NCBI GenBank assembly: GCA_015060165.1
Contig: SUZC01000013.1
Span: 1 to 64,000 of the forward strand
Reading direction: 5' to 3'
DNA length: 64,000 nt
Origin: Rikenellaceae bacterium
GTDB lineage: Bacteria > Bacteroidota > Bacteroidia > Bacteroidales > Rikenellaceae
Shown: positions 47,106-56,318 of the stretch, one piece after another
Numbering within the stretch: the stretch's first letter is position 1
How the letters are laid out: the number at the start of each line of letters is the position of its first letter
The notes under the pieces: generated by a model
What the model was told of the DNA's origin: nothing
Database searches by the model: none
The model's input: the letters and a program-made list of their open reading frames with translations, nothing else
Made by a program: the position numbers and the translations under genes

Positions 47106-47669
47106 TTAGTTCGCGGCCGCATTGTTAGCTCCGTTTGTCTTGTTACAAATTGGCGGCAAGAGATAGTCGCCGTAGGTGTAATCCGACTTGGGCTCTACGA
47201 TGCTAATGTGCAGAACGCCATCTTCACGATAGTAGAGACTGGCTCGCTGCTCAAAGCCGTAAACTTTACCCTCGACCAACATTACATACTCTGCAGTGGC
47301 GTCGGGTCGCTCAAGCATTGCCACATCCAAAATGCGGCAGTCTAAAAAGTCTTTGTTCCCAAGGAATGCGTCAACCACACTCTTAGGCAGATCATTGTAG
47401 TCAAAGCCCTCTTCTGTGAGGTACCAATTACCTGTTACGTCGAACCAAGCAACAAACTTTGTTGGTTCTTCATGACCCGCGTCATAGGTAAAGTCAACTA
47501 CAAAGTAGCCCAATCTGTTGTCCCAGCCTATATCAGAGGCACCGGGAAACTTACTCTCGAAAATGGCCTGTGCCATCTCGGTTGTCACGTCTTGGGAATC
47601 GAGATCGATGATCTCGGCGCACGATGTCATAACACAGACAGCGCACACGCTTAAAAATAGTCTTTTCAT
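47106..47669 (-). CDS. PepSY-like (DUF2874) lipoprotein
   Basis: 187 residues. Signal ends at CVMTSC (Cys17). Two repeat-like halves of 70-80 residues match the PepSY_2 style: ...AQAIFESKFPGASDIGWDNR..YFVVDF...KFVAWFDVTGNWYLTE and ...KSVVDAFLGNKDFLDCRI.. . These proteins are periplasmic and sometimes inhibit proteases or respond to envelope state. A pair of palindromes lies 60-90 nt upstream. Confidence 0.75.
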   Translation of the reverse strand: MKRLFLSVCAVCVMTSCAEIIDLDSQDVTTEMAQAIFESKFPGASDIGWDNRLGYFVVDFTYDAGHEEPTKFVAWFDVTGNWYLTEEGFDYNDLPKSVVDAFLGNKDFLDCRILDVAMLERPDATAEYVMLVEGKVYGFEQRASLYYREDGVLHISIVEPKSDYTYGDYLLPPICNKTNGANNAAAN

Positions 47670-47728
47670 GAGCTTAAAATTTATAAGGATTAAGGATTGA
47701 TGATTTTTTCGTCAGCTCACAATCAACT

Positions 47729-47757
47729 AAAAGCATTCAATGCTTTTAATGCATTAA
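47729..47757. promoter_or_regulatory. Adjacent perfect palindromes, possible operator
   Basis: AAAAGCATTCAATGCTTTT (47729-47747, perfect about the central C) runs into TTAATGCATTAA (47746-47757, perfect). They lie 60-90 nt upstream of the PepSY-like lipoprotein start. Such dyads are often bound by dimeric regulators; no regulator gene adjoins. Confidence 0.5.
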
Positions 47758-48443
47758 ACGTTCCAAATATGTATAAAATAGGGTCTTTCTTGTGTAAATT
47801 AATTGTTAAAAGTTAATACTCACAATCTATTTGGCGTGAACATACAGACACAATATATCTATATACGTGTTGTATCCGCAGTATCCTATTGATGAATAAA
47901 TGCTTGGATTTTGCTACACGAGCCAGAATTGGTCGGTAACTCAATGTTCGAATGTAGTTTTAATCTTTCAGCAAATGCTGTCAATCAAAAAACAGCAACT
48001 TTGCTTATTGTTTTACCTCTTGAAGGCGATACAGTTTTTAAGGTTTTAAAATCTATTTAGGTTTAGATCTGTCGCAAAATTAAGAAAAAATTTTACAAAC
48101 GCAAAATTTTCGCATCTAAATCGTCTGTTTTTTGGCCAAAAGGTGCTTTTGAGTGGCGAAAATTCTATTTTTTGTGGCGAGTAATAGTCTGTTTTGAAAC
48201 GGAATAGCAGGATCGGTTTTTACGCCAGCGGCTCCGCATATGGTCAAATTCGCCACAAAACACGTGGCAAACAAGGGTCTCTACAAGTCGTATTTTCCGC
48301 CCTCTTTTTAAGCTCTATTTTATCTTTTTTAGAGCAATTTGGGGTGAATAGGAGTCGTCTATCGGAAGGGGAGCTCGCAGAAATTATTCGTTTTTGAAGT
48401 AGATCAGATACATTTAAAAGATTCGCACCTACGACACACATAT
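47758..48443. other. Long gene-free region
   Basis: About 690 bp without a convincing gene. It holds a perfect 11-bp inverted pair, TTTTGTGGCGA (48170-48180) and TCGCCACAAAA (48250-48260), and further GTGGCGAAAATT-type words near 48153. A frame at 48194-48397 is not supported by a start signal. Mostly AT-rich, with a GC patch around 48225-48290. Confidence 0.5.
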
Positions 48444-48480
48444 AAATATAAAAAAAGGCTACCCTCATAGGATAGCCTTA
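48444..48480 (-). terminator. Terminator of the outer-membrane protein gene
   Basis: On the minus strand AAGGCTATCC pairs with the inverse GGGTAGCCTT (one mismatch) and is followed by T7. It ends the unit whose 3' region holds the pyrimidine/purine tract. Confidence 0.8.
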
Positions 48481-48506
48481 ATATCTCGCGAAGGCGGATT
48501 ATTTTC

Positions 48507-48638
48507 ATTTCTCCTTCCTTCTCTACCTCTTTCTCTCCCTTTCGTTTTTTCTCACGCCCTTACGTTTTTCTCTCTCCCTTTCTTTTCTCTCTTACGCCCT
48601 TTCTCTCGCGCTCTTCCTCTCGCCCCCTCGCTCGGTTT
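48507..48638. repeat. 130-bp polypyrimidine/polypurine tract
   Basis: The plus strand is nearly all C and T, broken by a few ACG words. A unit of about 39 nt, TCTCTCCCTTTC...ACGCCCTT, is repeated at 48532-48562 and 48571-48602. It lies between the stop codon of the outer-membrane gene (48649) and its terminator, so the message would carry a long G/A-rich 3' untranslated stretch. Confidence 0.85.
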
Positions 48639-48648
48639 GAACTCGAAT

Positions 48649-49314
48649 CTAGAAGATATACATCTTCAAACCGATCTGGAATACGTGCATATACTGTTTG
48701 AAATCCACGCAATTATCGGGTAGATCGTAAGCTCCTGCCTGATTAATCTCAGGACGGCGCATATTGATCTGATATCCTGTAAAGAGGTCGAAACGAACCG
48801 ACTTTTTCAACAAGAATCGCAGACCACCACCCACTCCGGCCATGGCACCCACAGCCTTGGCACGGCGGCTCATATAGAACTGTGGACCCAGATGCACATA
48901 ATTGAACCAGCGGTAACGCTGCTGCATTGTCGGCTTGCCGTAATAGTAGTTGAACGTACCGTACAAAGGCATCGCATAGCCGTTATCCTGGAACAATACG
49001 CCTGTTTCAAGACCGGTGGCAACGTGGTCGCCCAACTTATACTGCGCACCGACCAATACGCTTCCACCCAAAATATCGGGATCTACATCGTATTTGGTGG
49101 TATAGCCTTGTTGGCTATATTTTATGCGGTCGAGCTGACCCATCGCCAAATTGAAACTACCGCCAAACGAAATCTCCAATTTGCGGTCAGGCTTGGCGAG
49201 GTCATAATCACGTACCTCCTTCTTTCGCTTATACTTGGGAATGTAGTTCTGCGAGTGTGCCATAGTTCCGCACATCGAGATCAACACCAAGAGCATCATT
49301 AATTTTTTCATCAT
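48649..49314 (-). CDS. Outer-membrane beta-barrel protein
   Basis: 221 residues (the second Met at 49311 is also possible). Signal peptide MMKKLMMLLVLISMCGTMAHSQ, then alternating strands ending in a C-terminal aromatic (FQIGLKMYIF), as in small outer-membrane barrels. AISFGGSFNLAMGQLDRI-type and GVGGGLRFLLKKSVRFDLFTGY segments fit PorT/OMP_b-brl domains. Size suggests an eight-stranded barrel. Function unknown. It lies 87 bp after galE and may share its message. Confidence 0.75.
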   Translation of the reverse strand: MMKKLMMLLVLISMCGTMAHSQNYIPKYKRKKEVRDYDLAKPDRKLEISFGGSFNLAMGQLDRIKYSQQGYTTKYDVDPDILGGSVLVGAQYKLGDHVATGLETGVLFQDNGYAMPLYGTFNYYYGKPTMQQRYRWFNYVHLGPQFYMSRRAKAVGAMAGVGGGLRFLLKKSVRFDLFTGYQINMRRPEINQAGAYDLPDNCVDFKQYMHVFQIGLKMYIF

Positions 49315-49401
49315 AGTATCTGTTTTGCCTTTGGTTGCATAACGGTTTATCCACGGTCACACAATATGTGTGCCTAATGAATAAACGATGCTACCGCGCG
49401 A

Positions 49402-50427
49402 TTATTTTATACCGCGTACATTTTTCTCCCAGGCCCACGCCGAACGGAGTGTGTCGTCCAACGAACGCTCTGCCTTCCAGCCAAGCTCCTCGTTGGCGAG
49501 AGTGGTGTCGGCCCAGATAGCAACCACGTCGCCCGGACGGCGGGGAGCGATCTTATAGTTGAGTTTGAGCTCGTTTACTCGCTCGAAGCTGCCAACCAAC
49601 TCCAATACCGATACGCCATTACCTGTACCTACATTGAAAATCTCGTAAGCCTGCTTGTTCTTCGACTCCACCATACGTGTGATAGCCACAACGTGAGCCT
49701 TCGCCAAATCGACTACGTCGATGTAGTCACGCAAGCAAGAGCCATCGGGGGTATCGTAGTCGTCACCAAAGACGCTCAAGCACTCGCGCACACCGGCAGC
49801 AGTCTGAGTGATGAATGGAACGAGATTCTGCGGAACGCCACGTGGAAGTTCACCGATAAGAGCCGATGGGTGGGCACCGATGGGGTTGAAGTAGCGCAGA
49901 GCGATACCCTTCAAACCATCGTAAGCGGCAGTTGAGTCGCGCAAGATATCCTCGCACATCTGCTTGGTGTTACCGTATGACGATGTCGCGGGCTTACGGG
50001 GAGTAAGCTCGGTAACGGGCAACTGGTCGGCCTCGCCGTAAACCGTAGCCGATGAAGAGAATACGATATTGGGACGGCCAAACTCGCGCATCAAATCCAC
50101 CACGTTCATAAACGAGAGCAGGTTGTTGCGATAGTATTTCATCGGGTCACTTACCGACTCACCCACAGCCTTGAATGCTGCAAAGTGGATTACAGAGTTG
50201 AAATTGTACTGCTCGAAAACCTTGCGGAAAGCCTCCTTGTCGCAGCAATCGACATTGACAAAAGGCACATCTACACCGGTGATTTTACGAACACCCTCCA
50301 CTCCGCTCATATCGGAATTTGAGAGATTGTCGGCCACAACCACATCGTAGCCTGCGTTGATTAACTCAACTGCTGTGTGAGAACCGATATATCCGGCTCC
50401 ACCCGATACCAATACCATCTCTTTCAT
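49402..50427 (-). CDS. galE: UDP-glucose 4-epimerase
   Basis: 341 residues, extended SDR. GGAGYIGSHTAVELI at the N-terminus binds NAD; the catalytic Tyr-Lys pair lies in TSSYGNTKQM; ASKAVGES-like AAFKAVGESV and the C-terminal RRPGDVVAIWAD are typical. Interconverts UDP-glucose and UDP-galactose (perhaps the N-acetyl forms), for sugar use or surface polysaccharide. Confidence 0.96.
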   Translation of the reverse strand: MKEMVLVSGGAGYIGSHTAVELINAGYDVVVADNLSNSDMSGVEGVRKITGVDVPFVNVDCCDKEAFRKVFEQYNFNSVIHFAAFKAVGESVSDPMKYYRNNLLSFMNVVDLMREFGRPNIVFSSSATVYGEADQLPVTELTPRKPATSSYGNTKQMCEDILRDSTAAYDGLKGIALRYFNPIGAHPSALIGELPRGVPQNLVPFITQTAAGVRECLSVFGDDYDTPDGSCLRDYIDVVDLAKAHVVAITRMVESKNKQAYEIFNVGTGNGVSVLELVGSFERVNELKLNYKIAPRRPGDVVAIWADTTLANEELGWKAERSLDDTLRSAWAWEKNVRGIK

Positions 50428-50508
50428 AATTACTTTGCTTTATTGTTTGCGAGTCGGCCTCTACTCTCGGAGCATTGGCAACGGCTCATTTTCACCTGTT
50501 TTATCCGT

Positions 50509-50539
50509 CAAAGATACATAAAACCCGCGAAGTTACAAA
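50509..50539 (-). promoter_or_regulatory. Strong promoter of galE
   Basis: Minus strand TTTG (50536-50539), exactly 19-nt spacer, TATCTTTG (50509-50516). Leader of about 75 nt. Confidence 0.8.
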
Positions 50540-50669
50540 GCAATTTGCCATAATTCGCAATATGCTGATGCCCAAAAGGCAATAGCTGCTAAGAATCGGG
50601 GTGTGACAGGTGCAGCGAGGTATGGATTTTGCAACGCAAAAGGTGTGAAACTCTAAAATTTGTACGTAT

Positions 50670-50930
50670 ATGTTTTTCTTGTGGTATCTGCTTATAGGTT
50701 TGGTGGCCGGCTGGCTGGCAAGTCTGGTTGTGAGAGGCCGCGGTTCGGGCTTCTTCGTAAATATCATTGTCGGAATCATCGGCGGATTGCTGGGTGGTTG
50801 GTTGGTTTCATTGTTCGGATGGTATCCCATCGGTACCTTCGCCTCGCTCATCGCATCGGTTATCGGGGCTATTGTGCTGCTCTGCATACTATCGCTCTTT
50901 ACCAACACCCGCCACTCCTCAGCCGACTGA
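50670..50930 (+). CDS. GlsB/YeaQ/YmgE family small membrane protein
   Basis: 86 residues, three membrane segments with the glycine pattern of transglycosylase-associated proteins: WYLLIGLVAGWLASLVVRG, IVGIIGGLLGGWLVSLFG and SLIASVIGAIVLLCIL. Family members are induced by stress in other bacteria; molecular role unknown. Its stop is followed by the hairpin at 50974. Confidence 0.92.
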   Translation: MFFLWYLLIGLVAGWLASLVVRGRGSGFFVNIIVGIIGGLLGGWLVSLFGWYPIGTFASLIASVIGAIVLLCILSLFTNTRHSSAD

Positions 50931-50973
50931 TTCTGGCAAGATTTCGGATGGAACGACGACCCAGCGAGGTAGA

Positions 50974-51030
50974 GTGTGCCGACAAGCGAAGCATATAGTT
51001 TGCTGTTCGCAGGTCGGCACACGTTGTTTG
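50974..51030 (+). terminator. Long hairpin after the GlsB-type gene
   Basis: GTGTGCCGACAAGCGAA (50974-50990) pairs with TTCGCAGGTCGGCACAC (51006-51022), two mismatches, 15-nt loop, then GTTGTTTGTT. The rest of the gap to 51246 (about 215 bp) is A/T-rich with a GGCGGACGCC dyad near 51190 and no gene. Confidence 0.75.
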
Positions 51031-51246
51031 TTATGATACATTCAGAAGAGTCGTATGTAAATCTTCAATTTTGCCGAAATATGCTTGCAATATCGGTAAA
51101 AACCCATTTTGCCGCATAAGAAATGTGGAAATATTTGCAAATCTCGAAAAAAAATGCGAAAATTGTCTTTAAACCCATTTATGCAGATGGCGGACGCCTC
51201 CGTCGGGAAGATATAATCATCGAAAAAACCTAAATTTATTATAGTA

Positions 51247-54225
51247 ATGAAGAGATTTTCAATTCTGTTTCTTGTCCTTGCGGCTTTTGTGGCTTGCAGC
51301 GAATCGGTGGGCTATACCGAGAAGGATTTGTATGAAGGCTATACTCACGATGGTATCCCCGTTGTCGTGGCCGATTCAATGTGGCAGGGCGATGGATATG
51401 GCAATCACCGAGCAACGGTCGAGGTCGAGAGCGATGGCCGTGTGGCACGCGCAACGCTGCCGTGGCGTCGTCCCGATTTGAGGGTTGACAGCAAAGGGGT
51501 AATTGTTGTCGATGCGGCAACAGGTGAGCAGGTGAGCAACGTCATAGCCACCGAAGTTAATGCCGAGCGAGGTGTGATTCTCTTCGAGCCGGTATCGGGC
51601 AAGGGACAATACCATATCTATTATATGCCCTACAATTTCCTCTATGGCTGGCACGACGCTCGCTTCGGCAAGCCGTGGAACCACTACTTCCCTGCCGAAT
51701 ACAATCCCGCAAAGGATTGGGCCGCGACAGCTGCCAAGGCCGAGAATGTAGCCGATGCTAAAGTGATCTGTTTCGAAGAGCGATCTCGTTTCGATGCCTT
51801 TACCCCGATGGGTAACATCGCTACCGCAGCCGAAACCGAGCAACTCCGCTCGCTGGCCGAGGGGGCTATGGTACTTTTCCCCGAGGATCGCGTTTTCCAG
51901 ATTCGCTTGAAGGATAAGTTGCCGGTACGTTGGGTTGAGCGTGGCCCGTCGAATGAGTTCGAGGGTGTGGCTTGCCGCAACGAGTACTATACTTGGCAGA
52001 TTGGTGTGTGGGCAGCCAAGGGCGATTTGAACAACTTGAAGATAGAGTTCAGCGACCTCAGCGCAGGCTCAAAGAAGATAGTTGCCGATTCGATTACCTG
52101 TTTCAATTTGGAGGGTGTGAATTGGGATGGCAAGCCGCTCACGTTCGATGTTGACGTGAAGAAGGGCGAGGTGCAGGCCTTGTGGTGCGGTGTGCAGATT
52201 CCTGAAAATGCCAAGGCTGGCACTTATCGCGGTCAGCTTACAGTATCGGCCGAGGGCATCGAGCCGCAGGTTGTCGATGTGGCTATCGAGGTACGTTCGG
52301 AGCTACTGGCCGATCGTGGCGAGAGCGATTTGTGGCGTATGGCACGCCTTCGTTGGCTCAATTCGCAGATTGGCGTGGGCGATGCTCCTACGCGCGATTA
52401 TAAAGATGTAACCCGCGACGGTAACACTATTCGCGCTACCGAAAAGCAGGTAAAGGTTGGCCAGAACGGATTGCCTACATCGATCAAAGTTGGCAAGCAC
52501 GAGGTGCTGGCACGTCCCTATGAGTTTGTCGTGAAGACCTCGAAGGGTGATGTAGCGTTCGATGGTGGCGAGTTGAAATACACCGAGGCGACATCGGGCT
52601 CAATCAGTTGGCAGAGTCAAGCCAAGAAGCAGGGCATCGGTTTTATGTGCCGTGCCAAGTTGGAGTACGACGGATACGTGCATTACGAGATAGAGGTTTC
52701 GGCCGATGAGGATATCAAGGTGAAGGATATCTGCTTGCAGACAAAATACACCCCTTACAGCTCAAAATACTTTATGGGTGCCGGCCACGATGGCGGTCTA
52801 TGCCCTACGGCCCATCGTTGGGATTGGAAGGGTAGCTGGGATAGCTATTGGATTGGAGGTGCCGAGGCAGGTGTGAGAGTCGAGCTTCGCGGTGGCAGCT
52901 ACAACGGCCCGTTGATGCGTGACTACACCCCCAAGCAGCCTATCTCGTGGGCCAACAATGGTTTGGGTTATGTCGATGTGAAGCGTGCCGCGAGCGCAGT
53001 TGTGGTGGCAGGTTCGGGAAGCCACAACCTATCGAAGAAGCCTCTCTGCTTTGAGTTTGATCTGCAGATTACCCCCGCTAAGCCGGTAAATATGGCAAAG
53101 CATTTCCGCGAGCGATACTATCACAACGCCCCTGCATACTTCGATCAGGGCAAGGCTGGCGGTGCCAATGTGGCTAATATCCACCACGCCAACCCCGAAA
53201 ATCCCGTTATCAACTATCCGTTCATTGCGGGCGATAAGCTCAAAGCATTCATCGACGAGCAGCACAAGGATTCGTGCCGCATAAAGATTTACTATACTGT
53301 TCGCGAGCTTACCAACTACACATACGAGATATATGCCCTCAAATCGTTGGGCCACGAGATTCTTGAAGGTGGTGTGGGCTACGGCACTCCGTGGCATCAC
53401 GAGCATCTGATTGATGATTATTCGCCGGCGTGGTATTCGGAGCTACCCAACTGCACGGCCGATGCCGCATTGGTGCTTGCAAGTTTCTCGCGTTGGATCA
53501 ACTACTATTTGGAGGGCTTGCGCTGGATGTTCGACAACTACGGAATCGATGGCATCTATATGGACGATGTATCGTTCGACCGTCCTATAATGAAACGTAT
53601 GCGCCGAATTATGGATAAACATCACCCCGATGCGCTTATCGATTTGCACTCTCACCGCGACTACTCAAATGGCCCCGCACAGCAGTACACAGGATTCTTC
53701 CCCTACATCGACCGATTGTGGTTTGGCGAGGGATTCAACTATGTGAAGATGGATCCCGACGAGTGGTTTGTGACATTCTCTGGCATCCCGTTTGGTCTTA
53801 CCAGCGATATGTTGGAGGCTGGTGGTAACCCTTGGCTCGGTATGGTATATGGTGCTACGTCGCGTCACTCAGCTGGTTTCAACCCCGCTCCAATGTGGAA
53901 GTTGTGGCGTGAATGGGGTATCGAGTCTTCGAAGATGATTGGTTACTGGGACGAAAAGCCTGTGGTGAAGACATCACACCCCGAGGTGAAAGCAACCGCT
54001 TTTGTGAAACCCGATGGAGCGTTTATTGCAGTGGGTAACTTCTCATGGAAGAAGCAGAACGTAGCTCTCGATATTGATTGGAAGGCGTTGGGGCTTGACC
54101 CCTCGAAGGTGGAAATCTATATGCCCGAAATCGAGGAGTTCCAGTCGGCACAGAAACTCACTCCGTCGAGCCGCATTCCGATTGATGTAAAACGCGGAGT
54201 GGTGGTGATTGTCAAGAAGAGATAG
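51247..54225 (+). CDS. Glycoside hydrolase-like lipoprotein (GH123_N / DUF6067-like)
   Basis: 992 residues with lipoprotein signal (VLAAFVAC, about Cys17). N-terminal beta domains to about residue 600 are followed by a barrel-like part. The stretch GIDGIYMDDVSFDR near residue 780, the preceding YYLEGLRWMFDN and the later LIDLHSHRDYSNGPAQQ are like the barrel face of GH123/DUF6067 proteins. GH123 enzymes release beta-GalNAc; the substrate here is not settled. Three mini-domains (an early glutamine-rich one is absent) make it longer than most of the family. Its own unit, with a hairpin after it. Confidence 0.65.
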   Translation: MKRFSILFLVLAAFVACSESVGYTEKDLYEGYTHDGIPVVVADSMWQGDGYGNHRATVEVESDGRVARATLPWRRPDLRVDSKGVIVVDAATGEQVSNVIATEVNAERGVILFEPVSGKGQYHIYYMPYNFLYGWHDARFGKPWNHYFPAEYNPAKDWAATAAKAENVADAKVICFEERSRFDAFTPMGNIATAAETEQLRSLAEGAMVLFPEDRVFQIRLKDKLPVRWVERGPSNEFEGVACRNEYYTWQIGVWAAKGDLNNLKIEFSDLSAGSKKIVADSITCFNLEGVNWDGKPLTFDVDVKKGEVQALWCGVQIPENAKAGTYRGQLTVSAEGIEPQVVDVAIEVRSELLADRGESDLWRMARLRWLNSQIGVGDAPTRDYKDVTRDGNTIRATEKQVKVGQNGLPTSIKVGKHEVLARPYEFVVKTSKGDVAFDGGELKYTEATSGSISWQSQAKKQGIGFMCRAKLEYDGYVHYEIEVSADEDIKVKDICLQTKYTPYSSKYFMGAGHDGGLCPTAHRWDWKGSWDSYWIGGAEAGVRVELRGGSYNGPLMRDYTPKQPISWANNGLGYVDVKRAASAVVVAGSGSHNLSKKPLCFEFDLQITPAKPVNMAKHFRERYYHNAPAYFDQGKAGGANVANIHHANPENPVINYPFIAGDKLKAFIDEQHKDSCRIKIYYTVRELTNYTYEIYALKSLGHEILEGGVGYGTPWHHEHLIDDYSPAWYSELPNCTADAALVLASFSRWINYYLEGLRWMFDNYGIDGIYMDDVSFDRPIMKRMRRIMDKHHPDALIDLHSHRDYSNGPAQQYTGFFPYIDRLWFGEGFNYVKMDPDEWFVTFSGIPFGLTSDMLEAGGNPWLGMVYGATSRHSAGFNPAPMWKLWREWGIESSKMIGYWDEKPVVKTSHPEVKATAFVKPDGAFIAVGNFSWKKQNVALDIDWKALGLDPSKVEIYMPEIEEFQSAQKLTPSSRIPIDVKRGVVVIVKKR

Positions 54226-54249
54226 CACTTGTTATATAACATCCCATAA

Positions 54250-54293
54250 AGTAGAGGCAGTTCAACTAATCTTGTCGAACTGCCCCTACTATT
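54250..54293. terminator. Hairpin between the GH123-like and GH20 genes
   Basis: AGTAGAGGCAGTTC (54250-54263) pairs with GAACTGCCCCTACT (54277-54290), one mismatch. Lies between convergent genes; weak T runs. Confidence 0.65.
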
Positions 54294-54325
54294 TGGAGTA
54301 TATTTGCGGATAATACTAACTGTGA

Positions 54326-56284
54326 TTAGCGAATGAAGTTCTCCACCTTCAAGTTCGAGACTTTGCTCTTGAAATCACCTGCCTGTTGCAATGGGAAGTA
54401 GAGCGTGGGGATATAATCATACTGCTTCTTCTCGGTAATCCAGCGCTTTTCGCGTTTGAGCTCATCCTGTAACTTACCATTCACATAGAGACGAGTGGCC
54501 GTGTTGGTGCACTCGATGCGAATATCGACGCTCTTGCCCTCCTCCACATAGTAGTCGAATGTGTTGAGATAGCCGTCACGCACGAAAGCCATACGACCAT
54601 CAACGGGGCTGCTGAGGTAGAAATCAGTAACCTTATTCGAGAAAAGCTTTGTGCCACGACTCTCCTTTGCGCAATCGATGTGGAAGCTGATCGTGTGGTC
54701 GAAGCCAGCCTCTGCGTGAGGATAGCTCTTGCCTGGCTTCACCGATGGAATGGTGTAGACCACGCTATTTGGCTCGCCATCAAATAGACCCAACTCGTTT
54801 ATGCCTGGTGCCTCCGAAAGCATTTTGCTCTTGCTTACAAACTCCTCCACCGGCAAAGTCTTGTATGTTGGACTCCAGGTGATAGCCGAGACAAGGTGCA
54901 GGGCTGGATAGCAGCGGTGGTGAATATCGTCAACCGAGATACCATTCTCCGCTATATCGTTCCATACGCAGTACATTGCACCCAGCAAAGATGGGTCGAG
55001 AGGCTCCATCTTGTGGTTGTTGATGATGGTAGGATCCCACTTGTTATAAATCTTATCAGCATCAAAATAGTCGGCATAGTATCCTGCAGCGGGTACTATA
55101 TACATATACCACGAGGGAGCTGTTATCATCTTATATCCGAGCTTTTTCATATCGGCAGGGTTGGAATATTTTGGATACCAGCAATGCATAAGGACATTGT
55201 CCACCTTTACGGGAGTCTCACCTTTGGCGTGCGTCAGAGCGCCCCAAATGCAGGCCTGCTTGCCGAACTTCTCCACGAAACGGATATAACGATCGGTGAA
55301 GGCGCGGAACTTCTCTACGGTCTCTTTGTCTTTGTTCGAATACTCATCTGTTCCGATGTGTACCTGCTTGCCCACGAATACAGGATCGTCGCCCTCGAGA
55401 TACTCGGTAAACAACGAGTCGAGGAAAGTATATACATTAGGGTTGTAGAGATCGAGATGGTCGAGGCCATACTCCTCTGAGCCAAACTCCTTGCGGAAAC
55501 GCGAGAAGGCCAACGAGTGCGAAGGGACGTCGATTTCGGGAATCACATTCACGTGTACCTTAGCTGCATCCTTCTGGAACTGGCGGAACTCATCTTTACC
55601 ATAGTGGCCATCTTTGGCTGTAAGCTCTGGGAAGAGCTCACTCTCGAGTCGGAATGCTGTGTAGGTCTTATCCCAGGTATCTTCGTATTTTTTTGCAGCA
55701 CGGTCGTTGAGGTGAATCTGGAAGGTGTTCATCTTGTAGTAAGCCATAATTTTGGCATACTTCTCAAGATAATCCAGAGGAATATGCTTGCGACCGCAGT
55801 CTATCATAAATCCACGCATAGGGTAATCGGGCCAGTCGCGTATGCTTCCCCTGGGGAGTGATGCGCCTTGGCTTGCCTCCAACATCTGCAACAGGGTGCG
55901 AGTGCCCCAATACGCGCCTGTGGTGGTTTGTGCATTAAGGGTGATTTGGTCAGCGATGTCGATGCTATAACCCTCGTCGCCCAACTCCTTGTCGCTTACG
56001 AGGCTAATAACGATAGCACCCGTAGCACCCTTTGAGGCACTCTTGGCCTTCATCTCTTTGCCGAATAATAGACCATAGTCCTCGGCCATTGCCTCGGCTA
56101 CGCTGGCCAATTCGGCGTTGGTATAGATGACTTTGGTGCTGGCGCTGATGGCTGTATTGCCCTCACCTCCTTGCCAGTGACGCAACTCGGGAATTACAAA
56201 TGGCTTTTCATTGTTGGCCCACAAGGTGGTAGTGGCACACAATGAAAGTAGCATTAAAGATAGAGTAAAAATTCGGTTTTTCAT
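54326..56284 (-). CDS. GH20 beta-N-acetylhexosaminidase
   Basis: 652 residues with signal peptide (MKNRIFTLSLMLLSLCATTTLWA). GH20b N-domain, then barrel beginning RGFMIDCGRKHIPLDYLEK; PEIDVPSHSLAF; catalytic D313-E314 in HIGTDEYSN (the family usually has GGDE); WYPKYS and later W-rich strands. The final 140 residues (HTISFHIDCAKESRGTKLF...TRLYVNGKLQDE) look like a LamG/concanavalin-type carbohydrate module. Removes terminal GlcNAc or GalNAc from glycans; exported. Confidence 0.92.
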   Translation of the reverse strand: MKNRIFTLSLMLLSLCATTTLWANNEKPFVIPELRHWQGGEGNTAISASTKVIYTNAELASVAEAMAEDYGLLFGKEMKAKSASKGATGAIVISLVSDKELGDEGYSIDIADQITLNAQTTTGAYWGTRTLLQMLEASQGASLPRGSIRDWPDYPMRGFMIDCGRKHIPLDYLEKYAKIMAYYKMNTFQIHLNDRAAKKYEDTWDKTYTAFRLESELFPELTAKDGHYGKDEFRQFQKDAAKVHVNVIPEIDVPSHSLAFSRFRKEFGSEEYGLDHLDLYNPNVYTFLDSLFTEYLEGDDPVFVGKQVHIGTDEYSNKDKETVEKFRAFTDRYIRFVEKFGKQACIWGALTHAKGETPVKVDNVLMHCWYPKYSNPADMKKLGYKMITAPSWYMYIVPAAGYYADYFDADKIYNKWDPTIINNHKMEPLDPSLLGAMYCVWNDIAENGISVDDIHHRCYPALHLVSAITWSPTYKTLPVEEFVSKSKMLSEAPGINELGLFDGEPNSVVYTIPSVKPGKSYPHAEAGFDHTISFHIDCAKESRGTKLFSNKVTDFYLSSPVDGRMAFVRDGYLNTFDYYVEEGKSVDIRIECTNTATRLYVNGKLQDELKREKRWITEKKQYDYIPTLYFPLQQAGDFKSKVSNLKVENFIR

Positions 56285-56318
56285 GTTTTTATATTTGGTG
56301 TATTGAATTTCGCCCGTT

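Noticed and set aside
48194..48397. 67-codon frame in the long gap
   Set aside because: No promoter or ribosome signal and no known family; it overlaps the 48170-48260 dyad.
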